Notes: generated by a model from the letters alone, not told the origin. 64,000 nt of DNA from JAIOQJ01 sp963718635 (GCA_963718635.1 OY970367.1:4092001-4156000), one strand, 5' to 3'. Numbered from the stretch's first letter, positions 27,767 to 37,815 are shown. Program-made: numbers and translations.

Positions 27767-30391
27767 ATGAAGAAAGAAATGCTCATTAACGTCCTCCAAC
27801 CGGAGGAGTGCCGAATCGCGATCGTCGAAGATGGGACGCTCGAAGAACTCTATGTCGAGCGCGCGAGCCAGGAAAGTTACGTAAACAACATCTACAAAGG
27901 CCGGATCGTCAATATCGAGCCGAGCATCCAGGCAGCCTTTGTCGATTTCGGCATCGGCCGCAACGGTTTCCTTCACGTCTCGGACGTCGACCCGGTCTAT
28001 TACAAACATCTCGATACTCGCGGCAGCGGGGGCAGAGATGATCGCAACAACGATCGTGGTCACGACCGCCGAAATGATCGTGGCGACCGCGATCGGGATA
28101 ACCGCAACAGCCCTCGCGGAGGCCGGGGAGGTGGTGGAGGCGACCGACAACGCGAAAGACGCCCCTTTGAGCCGGTTGTCATTCCAGATGTCGAGAACTT
28201 GCCGCCGGAATACGAAGAAATGACGGCTGCCCCCCAAGAGATGACGAGTTGGCTCGAGCCTCCGGCGCCGCCAATGAGTCCTGCCGCCAGGGAGTTCGAT
28301 GACGATGGCTTTGGCGCCGGCCTGCTCGATGATCTGCCGCCCACCGACAGGCGCCACGAAACGCCCTCCAGCGAGGACTTGGCCCCCGCCTCATCCGATG
28401 CGGAAGAACAAGCCTCAACCGAAGTTGAAGCGCCCGCCGAGACGCCGCGTCGCCGGGCGAGTCGTGCTCGAACTCCGCGTCGCAAGCCGGAAGCGGCTGA
28501 AGCCGTTGAACAGCCGCGTCCGCGGCGTCGAACGAGCAAGAAAAAAAACGATGTCGCCGATGAACCGGCCAGTGAAGCCAGCAGCGCTGAAGCTGGTGAA
28601 GCACATGATGGCGACAAGCCGCGCGTAATGGGCTCGGCCGAGCGCCGTACCAGTGGCCATGAGCCCGAGCTCGATACTGAGTTCGGCGGCAGTGGAATCG
28701 TATTCGACCCGTTCGCGCCGAACGATCGCTTCCAGGGCAAGGCATCCGCGAAGGCAGCGCCGCCGACTGAAGAAATCGAACTGGAAGAAGACGATATCGT
28801 CGAAGGTGAAGCACCGGATACGGATGCAGAACCGTTCGAGGACGAACCGGAAGGCACCGGCCTTCGTTCGTCGAGCAACCAGGCAGCGATCTGGATGACG
28901 ATGACGACGATCTCGACATGGACGAAGAAGCCCCCAGCAGTCGCGATCAAGGCGGTCGCCAGGCGCGATCGCGGTGGACCGCGCGGCGGTCCCCGTGGCG
29001 GTCAACGTCGAACCTTCAGCCGCGATGGCGGTCGGCCCAAGCCTCCCATCCAAGAAATTCTGAAGCGCGGGCAAGAGGTGATTGTCCAGGTCATCAAGGA
29101 AGGCATCGGCACCAAGGGGCCGACGCTCAGCACCTACATCAGCATTGCCGGACGTTATCTTGTGCTCATGCCGAGTCTGAACCGCGTAGCCGTCTCGCGC
29201 AAGATTCTCGATGAAGATGTTCGCATTCGCTTGAAAGAGAGCCTGACCCAACTAAATCCGCCAAAGGGGATCGGCTTCATCATCCGGACGGCTGCCATCG
29301 ACCGCAACAAAGCGGAACTGCGCAATGATCTATCGTATCTCGTTCGCCTCTGGGAAGTTTTCAGCAGCCGCGTGCTGAAACGGCCGGCGCCCGTCGAGAT
29401 CTATCGCGAAAGCGACATGATCACGCGAACCATCCGCGACATTTTCACGGCGGACATCGATTCCATCTATGTCGATGAGGCCAACGCCTACACGCAAGCC
29501 GCCGAGTTTCTGAAGATCGTCATGCCCCGCTATGCGGACCGGATCAAGCATTACGCTGACACCGAACCAATCTTCACGCGCTTTAAAATCGACAACGAAA
29601 TTGCCCGCATCAACGAAAAGAAGATCCCGCTGCCGATGGGCGGTTCAATCGTGATTGAGCAGACCGAGGCTCTTGTAGCCATCGACGTGAACAGCGGCAA
29701 CTTCCGCGCGGAAAACAATGCCGAAGAGACTGCCTATCGGATGAATCTGCAAGCAGCAACTGAGATTGGCCGACAATTACGGCTTCGCGATTTAGGCGGC
29801 GTGATCGTCAACGACTTCATCGACATGAAGGAAGAACGGCATCGTCGAGCCGTCGAACAGGCGCTTCGCAATGCCCTACGGCGCGATCGGGCACGAACAA
29901 AGATCCTGAAGACGTCGGCCTTCGGCGTGATCGAAATGACGCGCCAGCGCATTCGGCCTTCGCTCAAACGCAGCATCTACCAGGAATGCACCCATTGCCG
30001 TGCAACCTCGTTCGTGAAGACCAGCGAAAGCATGAGCATCGAAATCATGCGGCTCTTCCAGTTGGCTGCACATCGAAAGACCATCCGCAACCTTCAGGCA
30101 AAAGTTCACGCCGACGTAGCCAGCTATCTACTCAACAAGAAGCGGAAGGAAATCAGCCATTGGGAAGAGATAGGCCAGATGCAGGTGACCATCTCGGGCT
30201 TGCTCGGGGTCTCTCCCGAGTTCCTCGAACTGCAAGGCTTCGACAACAACGGCAATGAAGTAAAAGTCGTTCCCGTCGAACCGGTGCGCATGATTCCCGA
30301 TCGTCGTCCGCCGCATCAGCACGACGACCGCGGCGGCCGCAGCAACGATCGAGGCCGTCGAGGCGGCCGCGGCGGCAAAGATCGCGATTAG
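27767..30391 (+). CDS. rng: Ribonuclease E/G with large disordered insertion
   Basis: Endoribonuclease for rRNA processing and mRNA decay. The N-terminal S1 strands (NIYKGRIVNIEPSIQAAFVDFG, split here for length) end near residue 85. About 340 acidic, Arg-rich and Pro-rich residues follow, and the family sequence resumes near 425 (PIQEILKRGQEVIVQVIKEG). Catalytic acidic motifs VAIDVNSG and IVNDFIDM and the zinc-link CTHC are present. The C-terminus is an RGG-like tail. Between about 28865 and 28965 the frame seems shifted and shifted back: the alternative frame reads DLDDDDDDLDMDEEAPSS, fitting the acidic context much better than the present WMTMTTISTWTKK. Strong terminator at 30417. Confidence 0.93.
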   Translation: MKKEMLINVLQPEECRIAIVEDGTLEELYVERASQESYVNNIYKGRIVNIEPSIQAAFVDFGIGRNGFLHVSDVDPVYYKHLDTRGSGGRDDRNNDRGHDRRNDRGDRDRDNRNSPRGGRGGGGGDRQRERRPFEPVVIPDVENLPPEYEEMTAAPQEMTSWLEPPAPPMSPAAREFDDDGFGAGLLDDLPPTDRRHETPSSEDLAPASSDAEEQASTEVEAPAETPRRRASRARTPRRKPEAAEAVEQPRPRRRTSKKKNDVADEPASEASSAEAGEAHDGDKPRVMGSAERRTSGHEPELDTEFGGSGIVFDPFAPNDRFQGKASAKAAPPTEEIELEEDDIVEGEAPDTDAEPFEDEPEGTGLRSSSNQAAIWMTMTTISTWTKKPPAVAIKAVARRDRGGPRGGPRGGQRRTFSRDGGRPKPPIQEILKRGQEVIVQVIKEGIGTKGPTLSTYISIAGRYLVLMPSLNRVAVSRKILDEDVRIRLKESLTQLNPPKGIGFIIRTAAIDRNKAELRNDLSYLVRLWEVFSSRVLKRPAPVEIYRESDMITRTIRDIFTADIDSIYVDEANAYTQAAEFLKIVMPRYADRIKHYADTEPIFTRFKIDNEIARINEKKIPLPMGGSIVIEQTEALVAIDVNSGNFRAENNAEETAYRMNLQAATEIGRQLRLRDLGGVIVNDFIDMKEERHRRAVEQALRNALRRDRARTKILKTSAFGVIEMTRQRIRPSLKRSIYQECTHCRATSFVKTSESMSIEIMRLFQLAAHRKTIRNLQAKVHADVASYLLNKKRKEISHWEEIGQMQVTISGLLGVSPEFLELQGFDNNGNEVKVVPVEPVRMIPDRRPPHQHDDRGGRSNDRGRRGGRGGKDRD

Positions 30392-30416
30392 ATTGTTTCT
30401 CCTTATATTGTCGCAC

Positions 30417-30444
30417 AACTCCGGCTTTCCAGCCGGAGTTTTTT
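30417..30444 (+). terminator. Intrinsic terminator of rng
   Basis: A perfect 10-bp stem AACTCCGGCT / AGCCGGAGTT with a TTCC loop, followed by a T-run. Confidence 0.9.
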
Positions 30445-30633
30445 CGTTCATAGCCTAAGCGATTGTTACCCTCCCATTCAAGCCGGACGCGTAATGTAAG
30501 CAACGCATCTTTCCCGGCGCACCACTGTGGAGTAGCGTGGCGAGTTGGCATAGACAGGGAAAAGGCGGAGGGTTATGGTTCGCCCTCGCGTGAAGGAACC
30601 ACGCATGTTCCCCCCATGTGGAGATGAGAAAGT

Positions 30634-31756
30634 ATGACTGTTTCCCGCTGGAAAATCATGGCCTGCACCCTGGGCCTATCCGTTGGCGGCCTGGCGATTG
30701 TCGCCGGCCCCATGAATAATCGCCTCAATGCTCAGTTCGATCCCGCCGGCCAACCATCGGCTTACAAGCCGACGCCGCAGCCGACGGAACCGCCGCCGAT
30801 TGCGCCTTTTGTTGAAAAGCCAGGCTCGATCATCGAAGCTACTCAGACGGTAGCGCCTATTCAACAGGTTCAAGAGATCGGGCTGCCGAACGTTACTTTC
30901 GGCCCATCGACCTTTCCGACGCCGCAGGTCGGGACGGAAATGCTGCCGATGCCCCGACCGATCAACGATCGGCTTGAGTTCGTCGCCGATTCGTTTGCTG
31001 CACCACCAATGCCGGTGGCGCCAATGAGCGTCCCGCCCGAGCCAGTAGTTCGGAACGTTCCCGTGCCGGCTGGCAGCGCTCAATCTCCTGCTGAAGGAGC
31101 CATCGTTCCGACCGTGACTCCCCAACGGGTGCCAATGGTGGTGACGGAGCAGACCTATACACTGCCATCTGCGCCGGCTGGCGACTTTGATGCTCCGCCC
31201 CAGTATCCTGAAGAGAAACGAATGGTCGTCGCTCCTGTTGTTCCTCCAAGTGTGCCGCAGGTGCTGCCGGTCCAAACCTATTCGACGCCTTCAGTACAAC
31301 AGCCGACGCCCGCTCCCGCGCCGCCAGCCATGCCGATCCAACAGGTCTCTGCGACGACGGCCAGGCTGAAAATGCTGATGCGCCTCGGCGACGGCAAGCC
31401 GCGTTTCGAGATCCGCACGAGCGACAGCACGGAGCTGCTCTTCAAGGTCTATGCCGAGAAGGTTGAAATGCAGAGTGCGCCGAAGGCGCCAAGGCCTCGC
31501 CGATTGCCGGTGTCTGCATGCCGGTTCCGTGCGCTTCGTCGGCCCCGGCATCGAAGGCACCTGCGATCAACTGACCGTTCTATCCGGCACGGGCGAAGTC
31601 CTGCTGAAAGGCAACGTCTGCCTCAAAACAAAGCGCGGCAAAACTTGGAGCGAAATGACCGCCGAGAAGATGATCTACCAAATCGGCGCCAACGGCCTGT
31701 CCACCGCAGCATCGAGCACGATTCGACCCGTCAGCGCCAGCGGCAACCGTTATTGA
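30634..31756 (+). CDS. Exported Pro-rich protein with OstA/LptA-like end, one frameshift
   Basis: Begins MTVSRWKIMACTLGLSVGGLAIVAG, a signal peptide or anchor, then about 230 residues rich in Pro, Val and Gln (repeats of PxPxxxPPxxP type), typical of a periplasmic or surface spacer. Then comes RLKMLMRLGDGKPRFEIR. The frame breaks near 31495; the corrected end, VRFVGPGIEGTCDQLTVLSG followed by GEVLLKGNVCLKT, resembles the repeated strands of OstA/LptA jelly-roll proteins. Ends at 31756. GGAGATGAGA precedes the ATG. Function is unknown; a lipid- or polymer-transport role would be a guess. Confidence 0.7.
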
Positions 31757-31802
31757 AACCTGCCGATTCGCTCACTCTGAGATCGGTGCGATAACCTCTT
31801 AC

Positions 31803-31838
31803 CACCCTCCCCCGGCTTTGCGGGGGGAGGGCAGGGTG
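31803..31838 (+). terminator. GC-rich hairpin after the exported protein gene
   Basis: CCCTCCCCCG / CGGGGGGAGGG with a GCTTTG loop. There is no T-run; a termination role is plausible from position only. Confidence 0.5.
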
Positions 31839-31930
31839 GGGGGAACGGCTGCGAATGCCGATACCTTTGTTTTCGCGCAAGACACCGATGCCTCAGCTTA
31901 GGCGACAAACTCATCTTCCATTAGCAAAAT

Positions 31931-32310
31931 CGCGCGTTTTCCCACGAATTCCTTGCAAAGTGCCTTCAGGAAATATTTCCTGAATATTAACCGATAGCTT
32001 TTTCCGCTAATGGGAACGGGCCTCCCGGCCTGTTCGTTTCGCGGCATGCCACGGCGGACATACTCCGTCGCTGGCGCGTCCGGCTAACAAAACCATCGCG
32101 CGTTTTCCCACGATTTCCTTGCAAAGTGCCTTCAGGAAATATTTCCTGAATATTAACCGATAGCTTTTTCCGCTAATGGGAACGGGCCTCCCGGCCTGTT
32201 CGTTTCGCGGCATGCCACGGCGGACATACTCCGTCGCTGGCGCGTCCGGCTAACAAAACCATCGCGCGTTTTCCCACGATTTCCTCGCAAAAGGCCTTCG
32301 GGAAATATTT
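31931..32310. repeat. Tandem 166-bp repeat (two full copies and a partial third)
   Basis: Copies start at 31931, 32097 and 32263, an exact period of 166. The first two are almost identical; the third diverges after about 50 bases. Each carries CGCGCGTTTTCCCACGA, a GGAAATATTTCC-type palindrome, ATTAACCGATAGC and TCGCTGGCGCGTCCGGCTAA. Related single copies are at 10403-10452 and 63573-63723. No credible protein is encoded. Confidence 0.9.
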
Positions 32311-32542
32311 CCCGAAGGGTCGGTGAAACCCATGACGCAGTGTGCTTTTGTGGGAACGGTCCTCCTAGCCTGTTAGCTGCATCTGCCCCGCCGAGAGCGC
32401 TCCACTGCGCAAAGCCTTCGCATCGCCGCTAACGAACCTTTCGCTGGCACGATGCGCGTTTACAATGCTATCTACTAGCTTAGGCGCGCTCTAAACGAAT
32501 TTTTCAAAACGTTGAAATCTTCCAATACAGTCATCATCGTTA

Positions 32543-32621
32543 GCCGCGACGCGGAGGCTTTGCGCAGCGGAGCGCTGCCCGCGAGAAAGCGCTCCGCTGC
32601 GCAAAGCCTTCGCGTCGCGGC
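32543..32621. repeat. Large palindrome at the group II intron boundary
   Basis: Arms of 34 bp (32543-32576 and 32588-32621) match with one mismatch around an 11-base loop, containing GAGGCTTTGCGCAGCGGAGC. The first base after the right arm starts the intron. A partial related arm lies at about 32391-32433. Confidence 0.9.
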
Positions 32622-33151
32622 GTGCGCCGTGAGAAGGTATGGTTTTTCAGTGGGTGAAAGTCCCACCCGGTAAGTTTAGTCGTTTTCCGACCGGTAGCAA
32701 TCCAAGCGGCGGTGGAGGCAACGAAGCCGTCGGAGCCTTGGATGGAAAGGGTCATACAGTGACTCCGCGAGAGAGTGGGCCGTAATGTAACGTGAACGCC
32801 AGCAAGCTCCGAAAACGAGTGATGCAGGAGCCGACCCTGTGCCGCGAAGGGGAAGGCCGCCGGAAGCAACCACAGACTCCAGGTGCGGAGTTCAATCGCA
32901 CCGAAAACGAATGGGTTGCTTCTCCTGCCGGAGTAAGGGCGACAGCACGCTCTCAAAGGAAGACCATGCAACACGGGAAGCCTGCTTGGTGATCGCGTGT
33001 GACGATCAACCGGAGACCCGCGAGGGAGAGGCCGGGCCAAGTCAGGTGGCGGAGGGGCTCGTAGTACCGTTGAAGCCGGGTAATGCCGGTGGAGGGAAGG
33101 GGCCTCAGTTCTTGTACGGTGTCGAAAGAAGCGACAGCCCGAGGGATTGAC

Positions 33152-34483
33152 ATGTTTCTACCAACCCCACCGGAAAAGGTTGAGAAGCTTCGGACGGCAC
33201 TACACACGAAAGCGAAAGCTGAACCTGAGTTCCGCTTCTATGCGCTGTACGACAAGATGTATCGGATGGACGTTCTGATGCACGCCTACGCTCGTTGCCG
33301 AGCGAACGACGGAGCAGCGGGGGTGGACGGTCAGACGTTCGAAGACATCACGACGTACGGTCCGGCGAAGTGGCTTGGGGAACTGGCGGAAGAGTTGAAG
33401 ACGCGGACGTACAAGCCCCAGGCGGTTCGACGGGTATGGATTCCGAAGGCCGATGGGAAACAACGACCGCTGGGCATACCGACGATACGGGACCGAGTGG
33501 CGCAGATGGCGGCAGTGTTGATACTCGAACCGATCTTCGAGGCGGACCTGCAGCCGGAGCAACACGCTTACCGGACGGGGATAGGCGCTCACGACGCTGT
33601 GAAAGCGGTGCAAGCGCTGTTGGACGATGGCTATACGGAGGTGGTTGACGCGGACTTGAGCGGCTACTTCGACAGCATTCCGCACGCCGAGCTGATGAAG
33701 TCGGTGTCGCGTCGGATCGTGGATCGACACGTGCTTCACGTCATCAAACAATGGCTGGAAGCGGCGGTCGAGGAAACGGACGAGCGTGGGCGGAAGACGC
33801 GGACGACCCGCAACAAGGACGAGGGGAGGGGCACTCCGCAAGGAGGGGTCTTGTCTCCGCTGTTGGCGAATCTGTATATGCGTCGCTTCATTCTGGCCTG
33901 GAAGGTCCAAGGTCACCAAAGGCGTTTGGACGCTCGCATCGTGAACTATGCGGACGACTTCGTGATCTGCACGCCGGGAGGCCTAGCCGACGAGGCGATG
34001 GTCGAGATGCGTGAGATCATGGGGAAGCTGCGGTTGACGGTCAACGAGAAGAAGACGCGGCGGTGTGTTCTGCCGGAAGAGACGTTCACGTTCTTAGGCT
34101 ACACGTTCGGGCGGTGTTACTCGCGTAGGAACGGTCGTGCGTATATCAGCCCACGACCGTCGGATAAGAAGATCGGAGCCATGACCGCGAAGGTCAGCGA
34201 GATGACCCGAGGGCGAACGACGTGCCGGGAAACCGAAGAACTTGTGGGAAGCCTGAACTCGGTCCTAAGAGGTTGGGCCAACTACTTTTGTTACGGTCCG
34301 GTAACGGAGGTCTATGCGACACTGATGGATCACGTGCGCTGTAGGCTGCGTCGGTGGCTGGGCCGGAAGCATCGCGTGCGAGGTTCGAGTATCACTACGT
34401 ACTCGCGACGATACCTGCACGAGGAGTTGGGACTGATCCAACTGGAAAACTTCCGCCCACGCCGGCTGTTTGCGAAGGTGTGA
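33152..34483 (+). CDS. ltrA: Group II intron reverse transcriptase/maturase
   Basis: 443 residues starting at the ATG with GAGGG 6 bases upstream. RT blocks are visible: PKADGKQRPLGIPTIRDR (about 98-115), DADLSGYFDSIPH (166-178), GTPQGGVLSPLLANLYM (227-243) and the catalytic YADD (266-269). The maturase domain X follows with LVGSLNSVLRGWANYF. No DNA-binding/HNH endonuclease extension is present, the chain ending at RRLFAKV. It would bind the intron RNA, help its splicing and copy it into a DNA target. Intact, so the element may still be mobile. The frame is also open upstream to 33083, inside the structured intron RNA. Confidence 0.95.
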   Translation: MFLPTPPEKVEKLRTALHTKAKAEPEFRFYALYDKMYRMDVLMHAYARCRANDGAAGVDGQTFEDITTYGPAKWLGELAEELKTRTYKPQAVRRVWIPKADGKQRPLGIPTIRDRVAQMAAVLILEPIFEADLQPEQHAYRTGIGAHDAVKAVQALLDDGYTEVVDADLSGYFDSIPHAELMKSVSRRIVDRHVLHVIKQWLEAAVEETDERGRKTRTTRNKDEGRGTPQGGVLSPLLANLYMRRFILAWKVQGHQRRLDARIVNYADDFVICTPGGLADEAMVEMREIMGKLRLTVNEKKTRRCVLPEETFTFLGYTFGRCYSRRNGRAYISPRPSDKKIGAMTAKVSEMTRGRTTCRETEELVGSLNSVLRGWANYFCYGPVTEVYATLMDHVRCRLRRWLGRKHRVRGSSITTYSRRYLHEELGLIQLENFRPRRLFAKV

Positions 34484-34496
34484 GAGACAAGTCCGA

Positions 34497-34529
34497 GAGC
34501 CGGATGCGGGAAATCCGCCCGTCCGGTTC
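34497..34529 (+). ncRNA. Group II intron domain V
   Basis: GAGCCGGATGCGGGAAATCC and its complement form a stem with a GAAA-type tetraloop and end in CCGGTTC, the conserved catalytic hairpin. It lies 13 bases after the RT stop. Confidence 0.85.
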
Positions 34530-34791
34530 GCCGAGCGGGGAGTGGAAACGGACGGACCGAAGCAGATGGGGCGTAGCGACAGTGTTCAGACCGGCTACGC
34601 TTGTTGTCCATCGGAACGTTCGCACCGCGCCACTCCTCGACTCTACTAACGATACTCTCCTGGCTTTATCTTTTTGCCGCTATCTTTTTGTCGATTCTTT
34701 CTTGATTCGACACTCAGCAATCTTGCTAGAATGCTCTTATGTTAATCAGCCTGCCGTCAGCTTTTCAATCCGTCCTCTTTCAGTGATTTCT

Positions 34792-37399
34792 ATGAGCATA
34801 AACGCTCTCCGCCGGTGGACGATGCTGGCTACCGTTGCGTTGATCGCAGTCTGCAATCCGCTGCAGGCCGCGGACTCGCCCGTAGTCACAAAAACCATCC
34901 GTCCCTTCTTTGAGACTTATTGCATCAGTTGCCATGATGCGAACAACAAGAAGGCCGGACTCGATCTCGCTGCGTTGTCTGGCGACTTCAAGAGTCCCGC
35001 CGCGTTTGATTCATGGGTCAAAGTCTACGACAAGGTAAAGTCGGGCGAGATGCCGCCGAAGGAGCGCAAAAGCCGGCCTGAAGCAGCTGAGAGCGAAGCG
35101 ATTGTTAAGACTCTCTTTACCAATCTATCTGCAGCCGACAAAGCGATTCGCGGCAGTGCAGACAGGGCCGTCTTTCGCCGGCTCAATCGCACCGAGTACG
35201 AGAACACGCTGCGCGATCTCCTTTCGTTGCCCAGCTTGCGCGTGAAAGACATGCTTCCCGAAGATGGCCGTGTCTTCGGCTTCGACAAATCGGCGGCCGG
35301 CCTCGATCTATCGCATGTGCAGTTAGCCAAATATTTAGAGGCTGCTGAGCATGCGCTGGACTGTGCCACGGCGCCGCATGCCGCTAGGCCTTCGTTGCAC
35401 AAAGATCGCCATTATCCTTCCGTCGGGCTGCGAGCCACCATCGCCAATGGCGATTCGGTTTTCTTGAAAGACTTCAAATACGATCACTCAATGATGCCGA
35501 TCGTCGGCGACGATGAAAAATCATTCACAGTCGCCGATTTGATCAAGGCGAACAAATTCCCCTATGCGGGCACGATGGGAGTATTGCGACACGAAGATGA
35601 GGCGTTTCATCCCGAACTGAATTTCTCCCCTGTCTATGCCGGGCTCTATAAGTTTCGTCTTTCGATCTGGTCGTTTAATTGGGACAAAGGCGAGGTCAAC
35701 CCGAACACCAAAACCGAAGCGCTATCCATCATGGCCGGCGGTCGCGTGCTTGGCTATTTTGATGCTCCAAGCCTGAAGCCGAGTGTTCACGAATTTGAAG
35801 CCTGGCTCAACCCCGGCGAGCACTTCACCTATAACACGGCATCGCTCTGGCCAGTGCGTGTAAGCGAACGCAAAGGCCGGCTGCAACAGTATGTCGGACC
35901 GGGCATTGCCATTGATTGGCTCGATGCTGAAGGGCCTATCTTGCAGGATTGGCCGCCTGCTTCACACAAGCGACTCTACGGCGATTTGCCTTTGGTGCCG
36001 CTGCCTAAGAATCCGGTCTCACCCAATGATCCTCGGCTTACGAAGAAAGCGCCCCTTAGACAATTTCGCGGCGGCTCACTGCCGAAGGTCGATAAGGTTG
36101 TCTATGGCGCGGTGGTGTCAGCGGCGCCTGAATCGGATGCCAAGCAATTGTTGAAAGATTTCTTGAAACGTGCCTTTCGTCGCCCTGTCACGCCTGATGA
36201 AGTGGAACGCTATCTCGGCCTGTTCAAAGCCCAGATCGCCTCCGGCGCCGGCTTCGAAGAATCCATGCGGACGGCCTACAAAGCGGCCCTCTGCTCGCCC
36301 GATTTTCTCTTTCTCAAAGAGCCGCAGGGGAAGCTGAACCATTGGGCGGTCGCCTCTCGGCTTTCCTATTTCCTCTGGAATTCGATGCCCGACGATCAAC
36401 TCTTTGCCGTCTGCGACCCCGGCAAATTAAACGACAAGGCCGTGCTGCGCGAACAGGTGGAGCGTATGTTGAAAGACCCCAAGGCCGAGCGATTCGTAGC
36501 CGACTTCACCGATCAATGGCTCGACCTGCGCGAGATCGATGCCACCTGCCCTGATCGCCGGCTTTATCCCGAATTTCGACCGATCTTACGCGATGCCATG
36601 CTTGCCGAGACCCGCGCCTATTTCCGCGAAATGCTCGAACAGAATCTGAGTTCGCGCAAGTGGTGCAATCCGATTTCGCCATGCTCAACCAGCGCCTGGC
36701 CGAGCATTACCGTATCCCCAATATCGAAGGGGCAGCCATCCGCAAAGTCACCCTTCCCGCCGACAGCCACCGAGGCGGGCTGTTGACCCAAGCAAGCGTC
36801 TTAAAGGTGACTGCCAACGGCACCGTGACTTCGCCCGTCAAACGCGGCGCCTGGGTACAACGCAAGATCTTAGGCGACCCGCCCGAACCCCCGCCGCCCG
36901 ATATCCCCACCATCGAGCCCGACGTTCGCGGCACGACCACGGTCGTGAAATGCTCGCCAAGCATCGTTCGGTTACGCTCTGCGCCTCCTGTCACAATAAA
37001 ATCGACCCACCCGGCTTCGCCTTGGAGAGTTTCGACGTCATCGGCGGCTGGCAAACCCAATACCGCTCGCTCGGCGAAGGCAAACAGCCGCCGAAAGAAC
37101 TCACAGGCGGCCGCGGTGTTGGCTACAAGGTGGCGCAAACCGTCGACGCCGCCGGCGAAACCTCCGACGGCCGCCCCTTCAAAGACATCGAAGGCTTCAA
37201 ACAATTAATCCTCACAGACCCGAAACCGGTCGCCCGCAATTTGGCTGCCCAGCTGCTGACCTACGCCACCGGCGCCCCCGTCGCCTTCACCGACCGCCCC
37301 GCCTTCGAGCAGATATTAGAGAGGGCTGCGCCCAGTGAGTATGGGCTTCGGACTTTGGTGCATGAGATTGTGGAAAGTGGGATGTTTTTGAGTAAATAG
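34792..37399 (+). CDS. PSCyt1/DUF1592-family cytochrome c-like exported protein, two frameshifts
   Basis: A planctomycete-type multidomain protein. Signal peptide (MLATVALIAVCNPLQAADS), then a PSCyt1 heme-binding motif CISCH (44-48), DUF1587 (FRRLNRTEYENTLRDLL), a carbohydrate-binding-like middle, DUF1592 (LLKDFLKRAFRRPVTPDEVE), DUF1588 and DUF1585. The frame breaks near 36655 and 36945. Correction gives FAMLNQRLAEHYRIPNIEG and then the second heme-like motif CASCHNKIDPPGFALE, ending with LVHEIVESGMFLS at 37399 (about 869 residues). Thought to be periplasmic and possibly involved in polysaccharide breakdown with DUF1501 partners; function is unproven. Confidence 0.92.
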
Positions 37400-37474
37400 A
37401 GTAGGAATGATTGGAGCGGCTGCCAGCGTCTGAAAGTGGTCTGCACTGAAGCCTTCAACCAACGGAGACCCGAA

Positions 37475-37735
37475 GTGCGCGAATACGTGGTTGACCTAGA
37501 AGGCGTTACGACCGTTGATGGCTTCTTGGCGGCGTTTAATGAAGGGTTCTGCAGACACTTCGGCGGGCATCTGAATACACTCAACTGGGACGCCTTCAAC
37601 GATTACCTGTTCTGGCCTGACGAGCCGCAATATCGGCTTATCTTTCGCGGATGGCAGGAAATTGACGGAGTACCGTCTTCAATTGCTCAAAGAGTTTTCG
37701 GGGATAATCCGCAGGCTGAAGTTGTGATGGAGTAG
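37475..37735 (+). CDS. Barstar-family protein
   Basis: About 86 residues from the GTG at 37475 (GGAG upstream). The pattern YVVDLEGVTTVDGFLAAFNEG, then LNTLNWDAFNDYLFW and RLIFRGWQEI, matches the barstar fold that inhibits barnase-type RNases. No barnase-like toxin is nearby, so it is either an orphan immunity protein against an outside toxin or has another partner. It starts the run of small accessory genes that fills 37.4-43 kb. Confidence 0.75.
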   Translation: MREYVVDLEGVTTVDGFLAAFNEGFCRHFGGHLNTLNWDAFNDYLFWPDEPQYRLIFRGWQEIDGVPSSIAQRVFGDNPQAEVVME

Positions 37736-37781
37736 GTAACTTGAAGTGCTGTTAAATCAGCTCCCATATACATGAAGTCCC

Positions 37782-37815
37782 GTAGGGCGGGTGAAGGCTT
37801 TGCGGAACCCATCCG
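37782..37815. repeat. Single arm of the GTAGGGYGGGTGAAGGC repeat
   Basis: A 34-base copy of the arm that forms the full palindrome at 39514-39601, with several substitutions. Confidence 0.65.

Larger units (their letters stand above)
32622..34597 (+). mobile_element. Group II intron, probably class C
   Basis: The 5' end has the GTGCG consensus at 32622, followed by the structured 5' region including GGGTGAAAGTCCCAC. An intron-encoded RT lies at 33152-34483 and a domain V hairpin at 34497-34529. The RT has no HNH endonuclease domain, and the element sits directly after a hairpin; both fit class C introns, which insert behind palindromes or terminators. The 3' end is uncertain; I place it near 34597 at ...GGCTAC. 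Total length of about 2 kb is normal. Confidence 0.8.

Noticed and set aside
27266..28357. A 363-codon open frame antisense to the TIGR03936 and RNase E/G genes
   Set aside because: It is a shadow of GC-rich coding sequence; the plus-strand proteins have clear family signatures.
32007..33040. Several open frames of 60-170 codons in the repeat and intron 5' region
   Set aside because: They lie in tandem repeats, palindromes and structured intron RNA, show no protein family and have no ribosome sites.
34571..34600. The inverted repeat GCGTAGC/GCTACGC as intron domain VI
   Set aside because: It has no clear bulged adenosine in the expected place, so I do not call it domain VI and leave the intron 3' end uncertain.
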